A DNA stretch of 64,000 nucleotides, from NCBI GenBank assembly GCA_035515075.1, contig DATJBZ010000017.1:124001-188000 (forward strand). Direction: 5' to 3'. Both the position numbers and the translations under genes were made by a program. Source of the DNA: Moheibacter sp035515075 (GTDB lineage Bacteria > Bacteroidota > Bacteroidia > Flavobacteriales > Weeksellaceae). Shown piece after piece: positions 36,390-45,329 of this stretch (its first letter is position 1; each line of letters opens with the position of its first letter). The notes under the pieces were generated by a model. The model was not told where the DNA came from, did no database searches, and worked only from the letters and a program-made list of their open reading frames with translations.

Positions 36390-36965
36390 TCATTGTTGTT
36401 TGAAATGAACGGGCAACATCCAATCTGAATTTTCTACTGGCCGAATTTTTACTTTGTGGTGCACTTCCAAAAAGGGGGTGATTTTTTTGGAATAAATGGT
36501 ATCCAACTTCTCTTCCATGGTATTTTCACAAGTAGTTTGAAGGACTTGTATGGTTTCTGAAGGATTTTTTTGGTGGACAAAGAGTTTTTTTGTGGATTGT
36601 ACTTTTTGGTTCCAAAAGCCACATTGGTATTGAAAATAACCATGATAAGTCAACAAAGGCAGGCTGGCCAACAGCAAACCTCCCAAGAACAAAGAAAGAT
36701 TCACCCATTTTTTTCGGTTATTTTTGATGGCCAAAATAAATAATCCATAAATCGAAACCGATGCAGCAAAGACCAAAATTTGTGGAAAAATTTCCGCAAC
36801 ATTTCTGGAAGTAAAATACAAACTCAACTGCTCTCCCCAAATAAAATACACCAAAAACCAAAGAATGGTTGCACTGAACAATACTTTTAAGGTGTTTTGC
36901 AAAATGGACAAAGTTTTTTTCAATTGGATGTTTTTTTGGCGGTTCAAAGGCAAAGATAACTTCAA
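36390..36965 (-). CDS. Membrane protein of unknown function
   Basis: The product has up to 191 residues with about three hydrophobic segments (roughly 27-46, 60-79 and 88-105) and a soluble C-terminal half. I do not recognise a family. No ATG fits the start; TTG at 36965, four bases after the methylmalonyl-CoA mutase stop, gives the longest version and implies cotranscription with the mutase. The codon use agrees with its neighbours. Later TTG starts before the first helix are also possible. Confidence 0.62.
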   Translation of the reverse strand: MKLSLPLNRQKNIQLKKTLSILQNTLKVLFSATILWFLVYFIWGEQLSLYFTSRNVAEIFPQILVFAASVSIYGLFILAIKNNRKKWVNLSLFLGGLLLASLPLLTYHGYFQYQCGFWNQKVQSTKKLFVHQKNPSETIQVLQTTCENTMEEKLDTIYSKKITPFLEVHHKVKIRPVENSDWMLPVHFKQQ

Positions 36966-36969
36966 AAAC

Positions 36970-39099
36970 TTAGTTGTCGTTCATCAATTTTTGAAGAATG
37001 TCGATGGCGGATTCGGCCAAATTGGTTCCAGGTCCATAAATCGCATGCGCACCGTGTTCGTACAAAAAGGCATAATCTTGTCTTGGGATCACGCCGCCCA
37101 CCACGATGAAAATATCCTCCCGGCCATATTTTTTCAATTCGGCGACGACTTCTGGTACCAAAGTTTTGTGTCCAGCCGCCAAAGAAGAAATTCCCAAAAT
37201 GTGAACATCGTTTTCTACGGCTTGTTTGGCCACTTCTGCTGGCGTCTGAAAAAGTGGAGCAATGTCCACATCAAAGCCCATGTCAGCAAAAGAAGTCGCA
37301 ACGACTTTTGCGCCACGGTCATGCCCATCTTGGCCCATTTTGGCCACAATGATGCGGGGTCTTCGTCCAAAATTAGCAGCAAATTCATCTGCTAAATTTC
37401 GGGCGTTTTCAAACGATTGATTTTTTTGAGCTTCCATAGCATATACGCCACTGATTGATTTTGTTTGTGCTTTGTGTCGTCCAAAAACACTTTCCAAAGC
37501 ATCGGATATTTCTCCTAAACTCGCTCTTCTCCGCGCAGCTTCGATGGACAATTCCAATAAGTTTCCTTTGCCTGATTGTGCAGCTTGAACGAGTTGATCG
37601 AGAATTTCTTGGACTTTTTCAGCGTTTCTATTTTGTCTGATTTGGTTCAGTTTTTCAATTTGTCCCAAACGAACCGCCGTATTGTCAATTTCCAAAATTT
37701 CTAACTCATCTTGTTCTAACTGAGATTTGTAGGCATTCACCCCAACGATGGTATCTTCGCCGATGTCAATTTTGGCTTGTTTTTTGGCCGCCGCTTCTTC
37801 AATGCGCATTTTAGGAATTCCTGCTTCAATGGCTTGTGTCATACCGCCCAATTGTTTGACTTCTTCGATGTATTTCCAAGCTTCTTCGATCATTTGTTGG
37901 GTCAAAGCTTCGATGAGATAACTTCCCGCCATGGGATCAGCCGTACGGCAAATTTGGGATTCTTCTTGGATGATCAATTGGGTATTTCGGGCAATTCTTG
38001 CCGAGAAATCCGTTGGCAAAGCAATGGCTTCGTCCAAAGCGTTGGTGTGCAAAGATTGCGTTCCACCCAAAGCTGCTGCCATGGCTTCAATGGCTGTTCT
38101 CGTCACATTGTTGTATGGATCTTGCTCGGTCAAACTCCAACCTGAAGTTTGGCAATGCGTCCGCAGCATTTGTGATTTTTTATTTTTTGGATTGAATTCA
38201 CTCATCATTTGTGCCCAAACGACTCTTGCCGCACGCATTTTGGCGATTTCTTGGAAATAGTTCATGCCAATGGCCCAGAAAAAGGACAGTCTCGGCGCAA
38301 AGTCATCAATGTCCAATCCCGCCACCAAACCCGTTTTCACGTATTCATAGCCATCGGCCAAGGTGTAGGCCATTTCCAAAACAGGCGTCGCGCCGGCTTC
38401 TTGCATGTGGTAGCCTGAAATGCTGATGGAATTGAATCTTGGAATATGTTGTGACGTATATTCAAAGATATCGGCGATGATTTTCATCGAAGGCGTGGGT
38501 GGATAAATGTAGGTATTTCTCACCATGAATTCTTTCAAAATGTCATTTTGAATCGTTCCGCTCAATTGATTTTGTTGTACGCCTTGCTCTTCTGCAGCTA
38601 CAATGTAAAAAGCCAAAATTGGCAAAACCGCACCGTTCATGGTCATCGACACTGAGATTTCATCCAATGGAATTGCATCAAATAGAACCTTCATGTCTTC
38701 CACGGTATCAATCGCTACACCTGCTTTTCCGACATCGCCCAAGACGCGTTCATGGTCCGAATCATAGCCTCGGTGCGTTGCCAAATCAAAAGCAACCGAC
38801 AAACCTTTTTGGCCTGCGGCTAAATTTCTTTTGTAAAACGCATTGGATTCTTCCGCTGTAGAAAAACCTGCATATTGCCGAATCGTCCATGGTCTTCTAA
38901 CATACATCGTTGTATAAGGTCCACGCATAAAGGGTGCAACGCCTGGCAGATTGTTCAAATAAGCAAAATCTGCGGTGTCTTCTTCTGTATAAATATCCTT
39001 GACTTGTAAATTGTCCAATTCAAAAGTCGTTGCTTTTCCAGCTGGTTTTTGCGTTGGAACGATGTATTGTAAATCCGAAAAATCTTTGCGTGTTGCCAT
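36970..39099 (-). CDS. Methylmalonyl-CoA mutase, large (catalytic) subunit
   Basis: The enzyme interconverts methylmalonyl-CoA and succinyl-CoA using adenosylcobalamin, linking propionate metabolism to the TCA cycle. The catalytic barrel shows YTTMYVRRPWTIRQYAGFSTAEESN and KGLSVAFDLATHRGYDSDH, and the C-terminal B12 domain (from about residue 580) has GQDGHDRGAK with His593 as the lower cobalt ligand. I start at ATG 39099 (MATRKDFSDL), giving 709 residues, which fits the family; TTG at 39201 would add 34 residues. The small subunit is not adjacent, so the enzyme may be homodimeric or the partner is elsewhere. Confidence 0.93.
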   Translation of the reverse strand: MATRKDFSDLQYIVPTQKPAGKATTFELDNLQVKDIYTEEDTADFAYLNNLPGVAPFMRGPYTTMYVRRPWTIRQYAGFSTAEESNAFYKRNLAAGQKGLSVAFDLATHRGYDSDHERVLGDVGKAGVAIDTVEDMKVLFDAIPLDEISVSMTMNGAVLPILAFYIVAAEEQGVQQNQLSGTIQNDILKEFMVRNTYIYPPTPSMKIIADIFEYTSQHIPRFNSISISGYHMQEAGATPVLEMAYTLADGYEYVKTGLVAGLDIDDFAPRLSFFWAIGMNYFQEIAKMRAARVVWAQMMSEFNPKNKKSQMLRTHCQTSGWSLTEQDPYNNVTRTAIEAMAAALGGTQSLHTNALDEAIALPTDFSARIARNTQLIIQEESQICRTADPMAGSYLIEALTQQMIEEAWKYIEEVKQLGGMTQAIEAGIPKMRIEEAAAKKQAKIDIGEDTIVGVNAYKSQLEQDELEILEIDNTAVRLGQIEKLNQIRQNRNAEKVQEILDQLVQAAQSGKGNLLELSIEAARRRASLGEISDALESVFGRHKAQTKSISGVYAMEAQKNQSFENARNLADEFAANFGRRPRIIVAKMGQDGHDRGAKVVATSFADMGFDVDIAPLFQTPAEVAKQAVENDVHILGISSLAAGHKTLVPEVVAELKKYGREDIFIVVGGVIPRQDYAFLYEHGAHAIYGPGTNLAESAIDILQKLMNDN

Positions 39100-39226
39100 G
39101 TGAAACGATCTATTTGAAAGGGCTAAATTAAGCATTTCGTCTTGTGTTGAAAAGTTTGCAGGAGGTAATCTTTGATTTATTTGAAGGGTTGTCTGCTTCA
39201 AATCTTTTAAACTCAGTCAGAATGTT

Positions 39227-39234
39227 TATTTTTG
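39227..39234 (+). promoter_or_regulatory. -7 promoter element just upstream of era
   Basis: TATTTTTG is an exact TAnnTTTG match ending only four bases before the first era ATG. If it is used, the message would be nearly or fully leaderless. Confidence 0.42.
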
Positions 39235-39238
39235 CAGG

Positions 39239-40129
39239 ATGATGTCAGAGAAAAAACAATTCAAATCGGGCTTTGTCAATATCATTGGAAACCCCAACGT
39301 AGGAAAATCGACTTTGTTGAATTTATTGATGAACGAGCGTTTGGTGATTGCGACCCACAAAGCACAAACGACTCGTCACCGTATCAAAGGAATTTTGACG
39401 ACGGACGAATACCAAATTGTTTTTTCGGACACACCAGGAATTCTTGAGCCGATTTATGAATTGCAATCCAAAATGATGAATTATGTCAATGAAGCTTTGG
39501 TGGATGCAGATGTCATTTTGTATGTGGTGGAAGTGGGCGAAAGACGGCCTAAAAATCAGGAATTCTTTGACAAATTGCAGAAAATGGATTTGCCTGTCTT
39601 GATTTTGATCAATAAAATCGACAAAGCAGACCAAACCCAATTGGAGGAATCAGTGGCACATTGGCATGAATTGTTGCCCAAAGCGGAAATTTTACCGATT
39701 TCAGCCTTGGAAAATGTGAACATTGAATTGTTGAAAAGCAAAATCATTGAATTTCTTCCAGAAGGACCTCAATATTTCCCAGAAGATCAATTGACCGACA
39801 AATCAGAGCGTTTCATCGTGAATGAAGTCATCCGCGAAAAAATCTTGATGAATTACCAAAAAGAAATTCCTTATTCGGTCGAAGTCGTGACCCAAGTTTT
39901 CAAAGAAGGTTTGGAATTGATCCAAATCGAAACCGATATTTACGTCGAGCGCGATTCTCAAAAAGGCATTTTGATTGGACACAAAGGCGAATCTTTGTCC
40001 AAAGTAGGCAAAGAAGCCCGCGAGGATTTGGAAGTGTTTTTTGATAAAAAAGTTTTTCTCAAACTGTACGTTCGGGTCAAAAAAGATTGGCGAAAAAAAG
40101 ACAGCGACTTGAGAAGGTTTGGGTATTAA
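39239..40129 (+). CDS. era: GTPase Era
   Basis: Era is a ribosome-associated GTPase needed for 16S rRNA maturation and small-subunit assembly. The G domain has G1 GNPNVGKST (17-25), the switch region TTRHRIKGI, G3 DTPG and G4 NKID, and the C-terminal part has a KH domain with GILIGHKGESLSKVG. Length is 296 residues, as usual. The start is ATG at 39239 or the second ATG at 39242. It is divergent from the mutase gene, with about 140 bases between the two starts. Confidence 0.96.
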   Translation: MMSEKKQFKSGFVNIIGNPNVGKSTLLNLLMNERLVIATHKAQTTRHRIKGILTTDEYQIVFSDTPGILEPIYELQSKMMNYVNEALVDADVILYVVEVGERRPKNQEFFDKLQKMDLPVLILINKIDKADQTQLEESVAHWHELLPKAEILPISALENVNIELLKSKIIEFLPEGPQYFPEDQLTDKSERFIVNEVIREKILMNYQKEIPYSVEVVTQVFKEGLELIQIETDIYVERDSQKGILIGHKGESLSKVGKEAREDLEVFFDKKVFLKLYVRVKKDWRKKDSDLRRFGY

Positions 40130-40644
40130 ATCACTCCATTTTTTAAAATACTTTTTTCAATCAATAGATTGGAGGTCACTATTTTGGAATTGTCGATCAA
40201 AACAGCAAATTGACAAAGTTCATTGTTCCCAAATATAGTTTCCATCGAATTAAATTCTTCTGCACTTGGATTAATGTAGCCCAATGTGATTTGATTGAAT
40301 TTCCATTGTTTCAAATTGTCCTTGAAATAAAGATAATCGTTGTAAAAGAGTAGGGCATTGTTTTCAATCACAAACACTTCTTTTCCATAATGATTCCATA
40401 AAAATAGTCTCAGAAAAAAGGCAAAACAAGCTATAAAGATTAGAACAGAAACAAAATAACCGATTCTGATTTCCTGATGCTCATTGAAGGCATAAATGAG
40501 AACAAGAAAAGGCATTAACATAGAAATTAAAATAAGAGAAATTAACGTCATTTTTGCTATGCCATTGATTTTATTGACTTCAATTTCTATGTGGGTTGTT
40601 TCATTTTGTTGAGTAATTCTAAAGTTTTTATTTTCTGATTTCAT
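40126..40644 (-). CDS. Membrane protein of unknown function
   Basis: The product has 172 residues. After a hydrophilic N-terminal part it has two hydrophobic segments (about 30-51 and 61-80), then a basic linker and a C-terminal soluble beta-rich half (NHYGKEVFVIENNALLFYNDYLYFKDNLK), a plan like that of small PH-like membrane proteins. I do not assign a family. The last four bases overlap the era stop on the other strand. The codon use (more TTA and ATA than the neighbours) is somewhat AT-rich. Confidence 0.68.
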   Translation of the reverse strand: MKSENKNFRITQQNETTHIEIEVNKINGIAKMTLISLILISMLMPFLVLIYAFNEHQEIRIGYFVSVLIFIACFAFFLRLFLWNHYGKEVFVIENNALLFYNDYLYFKDNLKQWKFNQITLGYINPSAEEFNSMETIFGNNELCQFAVLIDNSKIVTSNLLIEKSILKNGVI

Positions 40645-40775
40645 TCTGAATTATTCTTTTTTTCGATTTGAAATTTAGTTAAAATATCAAGATTTACTTT
40701 ATATCCTCATCGATGTTTACTTTTTGTCCAATTAGATACTAAACGATAGGGAAATTTTTTAAATCAAAAACAAAT

Positions 40776-42380
40776 ATGAAAAAAATATGTTTTGCAACTG
40801 CATTTGCGTTGTTCATGATCGCACAAGCACAAACAACCATCGCGATGGTGAAAGACATTAATCCAACAGGAAATAGTGAGCCTGGAGATTTCATAGAATT
40901 CAAAGGAAAAATGTATTTTCGGGCAAATGATGGTGTGAATGATGACGAGTTGTGGGTGACGGATGGTACAGAATCCGGTACCAAAATGCTCAAAAATATC
41001 AATGCGCAGTGGGGGAGCTGGCCTTATAAATTTACTGTGATGGATGATTATTTGTTTTTTATCGCAGATGACAGTGTGAATGGTGAAGAACTTTGGGTAA
41101 CGGACGGTACAGAAGCAGGAACCCGAATGGTGAAAGACATCAATCCTACGGGAGACAGTAACCCAGGGCGTTATTCAGGATTTATTACCTACAACCATCA
41201 ACTTTATTTTGCAGCGTATGATGGTGACAATGGCGTTGAATTGTGGGTGAGTGATGGTACAGAGGCAGGAACGAAAATGGTCAAAGACATCCATCCTACA
41301 GGTGATTCAGAATCAGAGGACTTTGCAGTGCTCAATGGAAAGCTCTATTTTCGAGCCGATGATGGGGTGCATGGTGCTGAATTGTGGGTGACGGATGGTA
41401 CCGAAGCGGGAACCAAGATGGTCAAGGACATTCGTCCTGGAGCTGACAGTAGTGAGCCTTATTATTTAACTGTGTTCAACGAAAAATTGTATTTTGAGGC
41501 GCGAGATGCTTCGGGAGATCGCGAACTTTGGACTAGTGATGGCACGGCTACAGGGACACAGTTGTTTAAAAACATCAATCTTACAGGAAACAGTAATCCA
41601 TGGGACTTTACTGTATTCAATGGGAAAATGTATTTTCAAGCCAACAATGGTGCGGGTGGCCAACAAATTTGGGTAACAGATGGGACGGCTGCTGGAACGC
41701 AATTGGTGATCATGATCATGAGTCCTTTGGGATCTACAGATATTTATTCAGGCTTCACAGCCTACAATGGAAAGCTGTATTTCTCAGCAGATAATGGCAA
41801 TGGTGGTGAGCTTTGGAGTACGGACGGGACTTTTGCGGGAACACAAGAAATCAAAGACATCAATCCAGATGGAGGGAGTGTACCAGAAAACTTTGTGGTT
41901 TATGGTAATAAGCTTTATTTCAAAGCGGTAAGTAATGGACAGTCTGGAGGTTCTCCCAATTGGGAATTGTATGAAACCGACGGCACTGCAGCGGGGACTA
42001 AAATGATTGAACCCAATGATGCGGTGAATGGCAATCCTTTGTATTATAGTGAATTGTATGTTTATGATGGTGCTTTGTATTTTGGAGCAAATTATACCGC
42101 CATCGGAAGTGAATTGTACAAAGTTATCGATCCCAATCTTTCGCTTGCCGATTTTGCTATCCAAGACAATTTCCACGTTTATCCGAATCCTACAAAAGAT
42201 ATCCTTAACATTTCTACTTCAGAAAAAACAACTTTTTCATTGTATGATTTGACTGGAAAGCAATTGAAGACATTTAAAGTGGATCGACAAGCGCAAATTT
42301 CTATCGCAGATTTAACTACTGGAATTTATATTTTGAAAGACAATCAATCAGAAAAAGCGAAGAAAGTCATCAAACAGTAA
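40776..42380 (+). CDS. Secreted ELWxxDGTxxGT-repeat protein with T9SS type A sorting domain
   Basis: The 534-residue protein has a signal peptide (ending IAQAQ) and eight tandem units of about 45-50 residues, each built around ELWVTDGTEAGTKMVKDI with variants such as ELWTSDGTATGT and QIWVTDGTAAGT. Each unit begins with a strand like FNGKMYFQANNG, so the array probably forms a beta-propeller or beta-solenoid. The last 75 residues (VYPNPTKDILNIST...GIYILKDN) are a T9SS type A sorting domain, so it should be exported by the SprA system and attached to the surface. The binding partner is unknown. A terminator follows. Confidence 0.88.
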   Translation: MKKICFATAFALFMIAQAQTTIAMVKDINPTGNSEPGDFIEFKGKMYFRANDGVNDDELWVTDGTESGTKMLKNINAQWGSWPYKFTVMDDYLFFIADDSVNGEELWVTDGTEAGTRMVKDINPTGDSNPGRYSGFITYNHQLYFAAYDGDNGVELWVSDGTEAGTKMVKDIHPTGDSESEDFAVLNGKLYFRADDGVHGAELWVTDGTEAGTKMVKDIRPGADSSEPYYLTVFNEKLYFEARDASGDRELWTSDGTATGTQLFKNINLTGNSNPWDFTVFNGKMYFQANNGAGGQQIWVTDGTAAGTQLVIMIMSPLGSTDIYSGFTAYNGKLYFSADNGNGGELWSTDGTFAGTQEIKDINPDGGSVPENFVVYGNKLYFKAVSNGQSGGSPNWELYETDGTAAGTKMIEPNDAVNGNPLYYSELYVYDGALYFGANYTAIGSELYKVIDPNLSLADFAIQDNFHVYPNPTKDILNISTSEKTTFSLYDLTGKQLKTFKVDRQAQISIADLTTGIYILKDNQSEKAKKVIKQ

Positions 42381-42397
42381 TTTTTCATTTTGTTGCT

Positions 42398-42437
42398 AAA
42401 GCCCACTGCTAGTCATTTTGTAGTGGGCTTTTTTTTT
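42398..42437 (+). terminator. Rho-independent terminator after the repeat protein
   Basis: AAAGCCCACT pairs with AGTGGGCTTT across a 14-base loop, followed by a run of T residues. Confidence 0.88.
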
Positions 42438-42512
42438 GGTTTGAAAAAAATGCGTGGCAAGTGTTTACTTTTTTTGAATACCAACACTAAATGGTATCAA
42501 ACAATAATTTTA

Positions 42513-43013
42513 ATGAATAAAATGAAAAAAACACTGATGACAGCTTTGGTCATTTGCATGGGATGCATCATGACACAAGCACAGAAGAACAATGTAGGAG
42601 CAGGAATTGCGTATGGATCCGAAGTGGAGAACATGGGCTTGGGCGTTAACGCTGAATTTTCAATCTTGCCCAATTTGACCATTTCACCCAGCTTTATTTA
42701 TTTCTTCCCAGAAAAAAATCCTTATGTGACGTTGAATTTGTGGGAAATCAATGGGAATGTGAACTACTACTTTCTCAACAATGACAAGATGGGCGTTTAT
42801 GGATTGGGTGGATTGAACTACACGCATGCTTCCGCCAAGTCTGACTTTTTAGGTTATTCCAACACTGCCAAATCAGGTGAAGTAGGATTGAACTTGGGTG
42901 GTGGATTCAAATACCATTTGAATGAAAGTTGGTCACCTGCTGCTGAACTCAAGTATGTCATCGGAGATTATGACCAATTGGTCATGATGGTCGGCATGAA
43001 ATATAATTTTTAA
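42513..43013 (+). CDS. Outer-membrane beta-barrel protein, small
   Basis: The product is 166 residues with a signal peptide (CIMTQAQ) and an eight-stranded-barrel-like pattern: NNVGAGIAYGSEVENMGLGVNAEFSI, LTISPSFIYFFPE, MGVYGLGGLNYTHA, and a final LVMMVGMKYNF strand ending in Phe. It resembles small porin-like or OmpA-barrel proteins; the function is unknown. The ATG at 42513 is followed by a second at 42522; both suit the signal peptide. The longer open frame from 42390 overlaps the terminator and is unlikely to be translated in full. Confidence 0.82.
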   Translation: MNKMKKTLMTALVICMGCIMTQAQKNNVGAGIAYGSEVENMGLGVNAEFSILPNLTISPSFIYFFPEKNPYVTLNLWEINGNVNYYFLNNDKMGVYGLGGLNYTHASAKSDFLGYSNTAKSGEVGLNLGGGFKYHLNESWSPAAELKYVIGDYDQLVMMVGMKYNF

Positions 43014-43041
43014 ACAATAGAAAACCATAAATCAAATCAAT

Positions 43042-44274
43042 ATGAAAAATTACTTATTTAATACACAAAGCATGATGAGATCATTCTTTGTTTTTTCCCT
43101 TCTTTTTACATTTGCAGCTTGTAGCTCAGATGATGACGCAGGCGATGAAGGAGAAGTGCCTCCAGTAGCGCAAACCGATCCACCGATTATTTTGGATTGT
43201 GATTATTTTAGCGAAGACCGTGTCTTGACAGACAATCCTTATGCGGCAGTTGATTATGTCATAACTTGTGTGATGCGAGTTAGCGCTGACATCAAAATAG
43301 AACCCGGTGTAGTGATCGAATTCAAACAAGATGCTGGAATTGAAATCGATGGATTCAATGTGACTAAATCTTCTTTGTCTGCAATTGGAAACAGTGAGAA
43401 ACCCATTGTTTTCCGAGGAGAAACCAAAGAAAAAGGTTATTGGAGAGGAATTTTCTTTGACAGCAACAGTCCTTTGAACAAGCTGAGCTATGTTCGTGTG
43501 GAAGACGCAGGAGGAAAACAATTCAACAGCAATGGTGATTTGGGTGGTGTGATTGCTTACGCGAATAGTTCTTTGGTTTTGGAAAATTCCTTCATCACCA
43601 ATAGTAAGACCAATGGTTTTCAAGCGGATTATGGTGGAATTACTTTGACCATGAACAACAATACATTTACTAACAACAATGTACCCGTTCAAATTACGCC
43701 TCAATTGATCCATGCAGTGAATGGGACAAATAATTATCAAGGAAACACCAAAGATTTCGTAGTAATCAAACCTTATACTGCAACTATCAATACGCCTTCC
43801 ACATGGCACAAAATCAATGTACCTTATGAAGTATTGTCAACGAGTGTAAAACAGATTGGAGTAAAAAGCTTGTTGACCATTGAGCCAGGCGTGGTGATTG
43901 AATTTGGTGCGGAAACTTTTATAAAGGTTGAAGAAAATGGTGGAGGATTGAAAGCAGTTGGTACAGCCAGCGATCCGATCATTTTTACTGGGACATCTAA
44001 AGTCGCTAAAGCTTGGAAAGGAATTTACATCGATAGCAAACACCCTGAAAATGAAATTGCTTTTGCAGAATTTCATCATTCAGGACTTGATGCACCCACT
44101 GGAAATGTTTGGTTGTGGTATGAAAGATTATTGAACATCCATGATGTCAAATTCAAAAACATCAATGGTTGTGGCATCAATTACAGATTGCTTGGTACGC
44201 CAGGTGATGCGAATTTGATTATCGGTCCTAACATTACTGTGGAAAACGAAGGTTGTGTTTCAGCAGTCTATTAA
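43042..44274 (+). CDS. Lipoprotein with beta-helix-like repeats
   Basis: The 410-residue product has a lipoprotein signal (LLFTFAACSS, Cys27) followed by an acidic linker. The body has two copies of a motif including KIEPGVVIEFKQDAGIEI and LTIEPGVVIEFGAETFIKVE, each followed by AIGNSEKPIVFRGETKEKGYWRGIFF or AVGTASDPIIFTGTSKVAKAWKGIYI, with IV-rich rungs and LVLENSFITNSKTNGF in between. This is a right-handed beta-helix pattern found in many surface proteins of Bacteroidota. It starts 28 bases after the barrel gene and may be cotranscribed. The role is not known. Confidence 0.83.
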   Translation: MKNYLFNTQSMMRSFFVFSLLFTFAACSSDDDAGDEGEVPPVAQTDPPIILDCDYFSEDRVLTDNPYAAVDYVITCVMRVSADIKIEPGVVIEFKQDAGIEIDGFNVTKSSLSAIGNSEKPIVFRGETKEKGYWRGIFFDSNSPLNKLSYVRVEDAGGKQFNSNGDLGGVIAYANSSLVLENSFITNSKTNGFQADYGGITLTMNNNTFTNNNVPVQITPQLIHAVNGTNNYQGNTKDFVVIKPYTATINTPSTWHKINVPYEVLSTSVKQIGVKSLLTIEPGVVIEFGAETFIKVEENGGGLKAVGTASDPIIFTGTSKVAKAWKGIYIDSKHPENEIAFAEFHHSGLDAPTGNVWLWYERLLNIHDVKFKNINGCGINYRLLGTPGDANLIIGPNITVENEGCVSAVY

Positions 44275-44304
44275 ACTCTCTTATTATTTTTATATAATTA
44301 CCTC

Positions 44305-44341
44305 AAACAAGCGCATTGTTGATGCAGTGCGCTTGTTTTTT
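44305..44341 (+). terminator. Rho-independent terminator after the beta-helix lipoprotein
   Basis: AAACAAGCGCA pairs with TGCGCTTGTTT across a 12-base loop and is followed by T residues. Confidence 0.88.
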
Positions 44342-44363
44342 GCTCACTCTAAAACTTTGGCTG

Positions 44364-45071
44364 ATGAAGAAAAATACCTTGTGTTTTTTGTTGGTTGTAT
44401 TGTTTTTTTCTTGTAAAAACACCTCTCAAACAAATATGTATGGTGTTGAGCAGGTGGTTTTGGATTCTGGAAATCATTCAAAAGGCTGTTTGACTCAATT
44501 GAATTTGACTTATGAGGAATTGTTGACAGTGGACCAAGTTGCTCAGATCTTTTTACTTGACAAGGCGGAAGTTAAGACCAGTCTCAATGACCGAAACGAC
44601 GAGTATGGCAATGTCTATTACTCTTGGAAAAGCGATCGACCTGATCTATCAATGACCGATAATGAACATACCCAATCTCCTGATGACAACTTTGTCGGCG
44701 TTTCAGGATTGTATGCTTACAATGAAAACAGAAGCAAGCAAGACATCATTTCTTCTTTTGAAATGGGATACCATCAACTTTCAGATGCTGAGTTCTTAGC
44801 GATTGACGACAACGAGTTGGAAGACAGGCGTCAGCCAGAAAAGAAAGTGGCAAATCAAATGCTTGAAGCAAGAAAAAGAAATGTTTTTGAGAGGGTCAAA
44901 GATTTGGGGCAAAGTGCTTTTTGGAAATTCCATCCTCAAAATGGTGGTGAATTGGTGGTGCTTTTTGGCAATGAGAAGTTTTCAATTTATACCAAAGTAA
45001 GCCATGAAGCGGAAGAGAATTTGGTTTGGGCAAAAAAGTTGGTACAGATCATTCTTGACCAATGCCATTGA
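44364..45071 (+). CDS. Lipoprotein of unknown function
   Basis: The 235-residue protein has a short lipoprotein signal (MKKNTLCFLLVVLFFSCKN, Cys17). The mature part has no family that I recognise. It is mixed helical and beta with many charged residues, including a QSPDDNFVGVSGLYAYNE segment. I start at ATG 44364 because it precedes the signal peptide directly; an upstream frame from 44316 overlaps the terminator of the preceding gene. About 260 bases with a structured element follow before the next gene. Confidence 0.78.
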   Translation: MKKNTLCFLLVVLFFSCKNTSQTNMYGVEQVVLDSGNHSKGCLTQLNLTYEELLTVDQVAQIFLLDKAEVKTSLNDRNDEYGNVYYSWKSDRPDLSMTDNEHTQSPDDNFVGVSGLYAYNENRSKQDIISSFEMGYHQLSDAEFLAIDDNELEDRRQPEKKVANQMLEARKRNVFERVKDLGQSAFWKFHPQNGGELVVLFGNEKFSIYTKVSHEAEENLVWAKKLVQIILDQCH

Positions 45072-45192
45072 TTTCTATTATGCAATCGCTATTCATAAAA
45101 AAAATAAAATCAATTTTCAAGAAAAAATGCCTGTCATTAACTACAGTTGTTGAAAACCATGAAAATGATCAAAAAGTAATAGATTTTAACTG

Positions 45193-45243
45193 GGGGTCGG
45201 TTGCGAGATTTCATACTCGAGAGGGACAGCCGCCCCTTTTTTT
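45193..45243 (+). other. GC-rich structured element with T-run (terminator or small RNA)
   Basis: GGGG-T-CGGTTG (45193-45203) pairs with CAGCCG-CCCC (45227-45236, one G-T pair and one bulge). An inner stem CGAG/CTCG (45204-45207 with 45216-45219) stacks on it, and seven T residues follow at 45237-45243. It is much more GC-rich than the surroundings, so it is either an elaborate terminator or the 3' end of a small RNA. No promoter was recognised. Confidence 0.5.
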
Positions 45244-45251
45244 CAATTGAG

Positions 45252-45286
45252 AAAGGCGCTTTATTAGAATACAAAGCGCCTTTTTT
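45252..45286 (+). terminator. Rho-independent terminator, possibly bidirectional
   Basis: AAAGGCGCTTT pairs with AAAGCGCCTTT across a ten-base loop and is followed by six T residues. It comes nine bases after the GC-rich structured element and before the stop of the minus-strand gene. Confidence 0.88.
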
Positions 45287-45329
45287 AATTAGTAGTGAAT
45301 TAGGTCAAAGAGATTTCTCTAATTCTAAA

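Noticed and set aside
36865..37395. 176-codon plus-strand frame crossing the mutase 3' end
   Set aside because: The mutase B12 domain on the minus strand explains the sequence; this is a shadow.
45062..45250. 62-codon frame at the structured element
   Set aside because: Its end coincides with the T-run of the hairpin and its product is unlike any protein I know.
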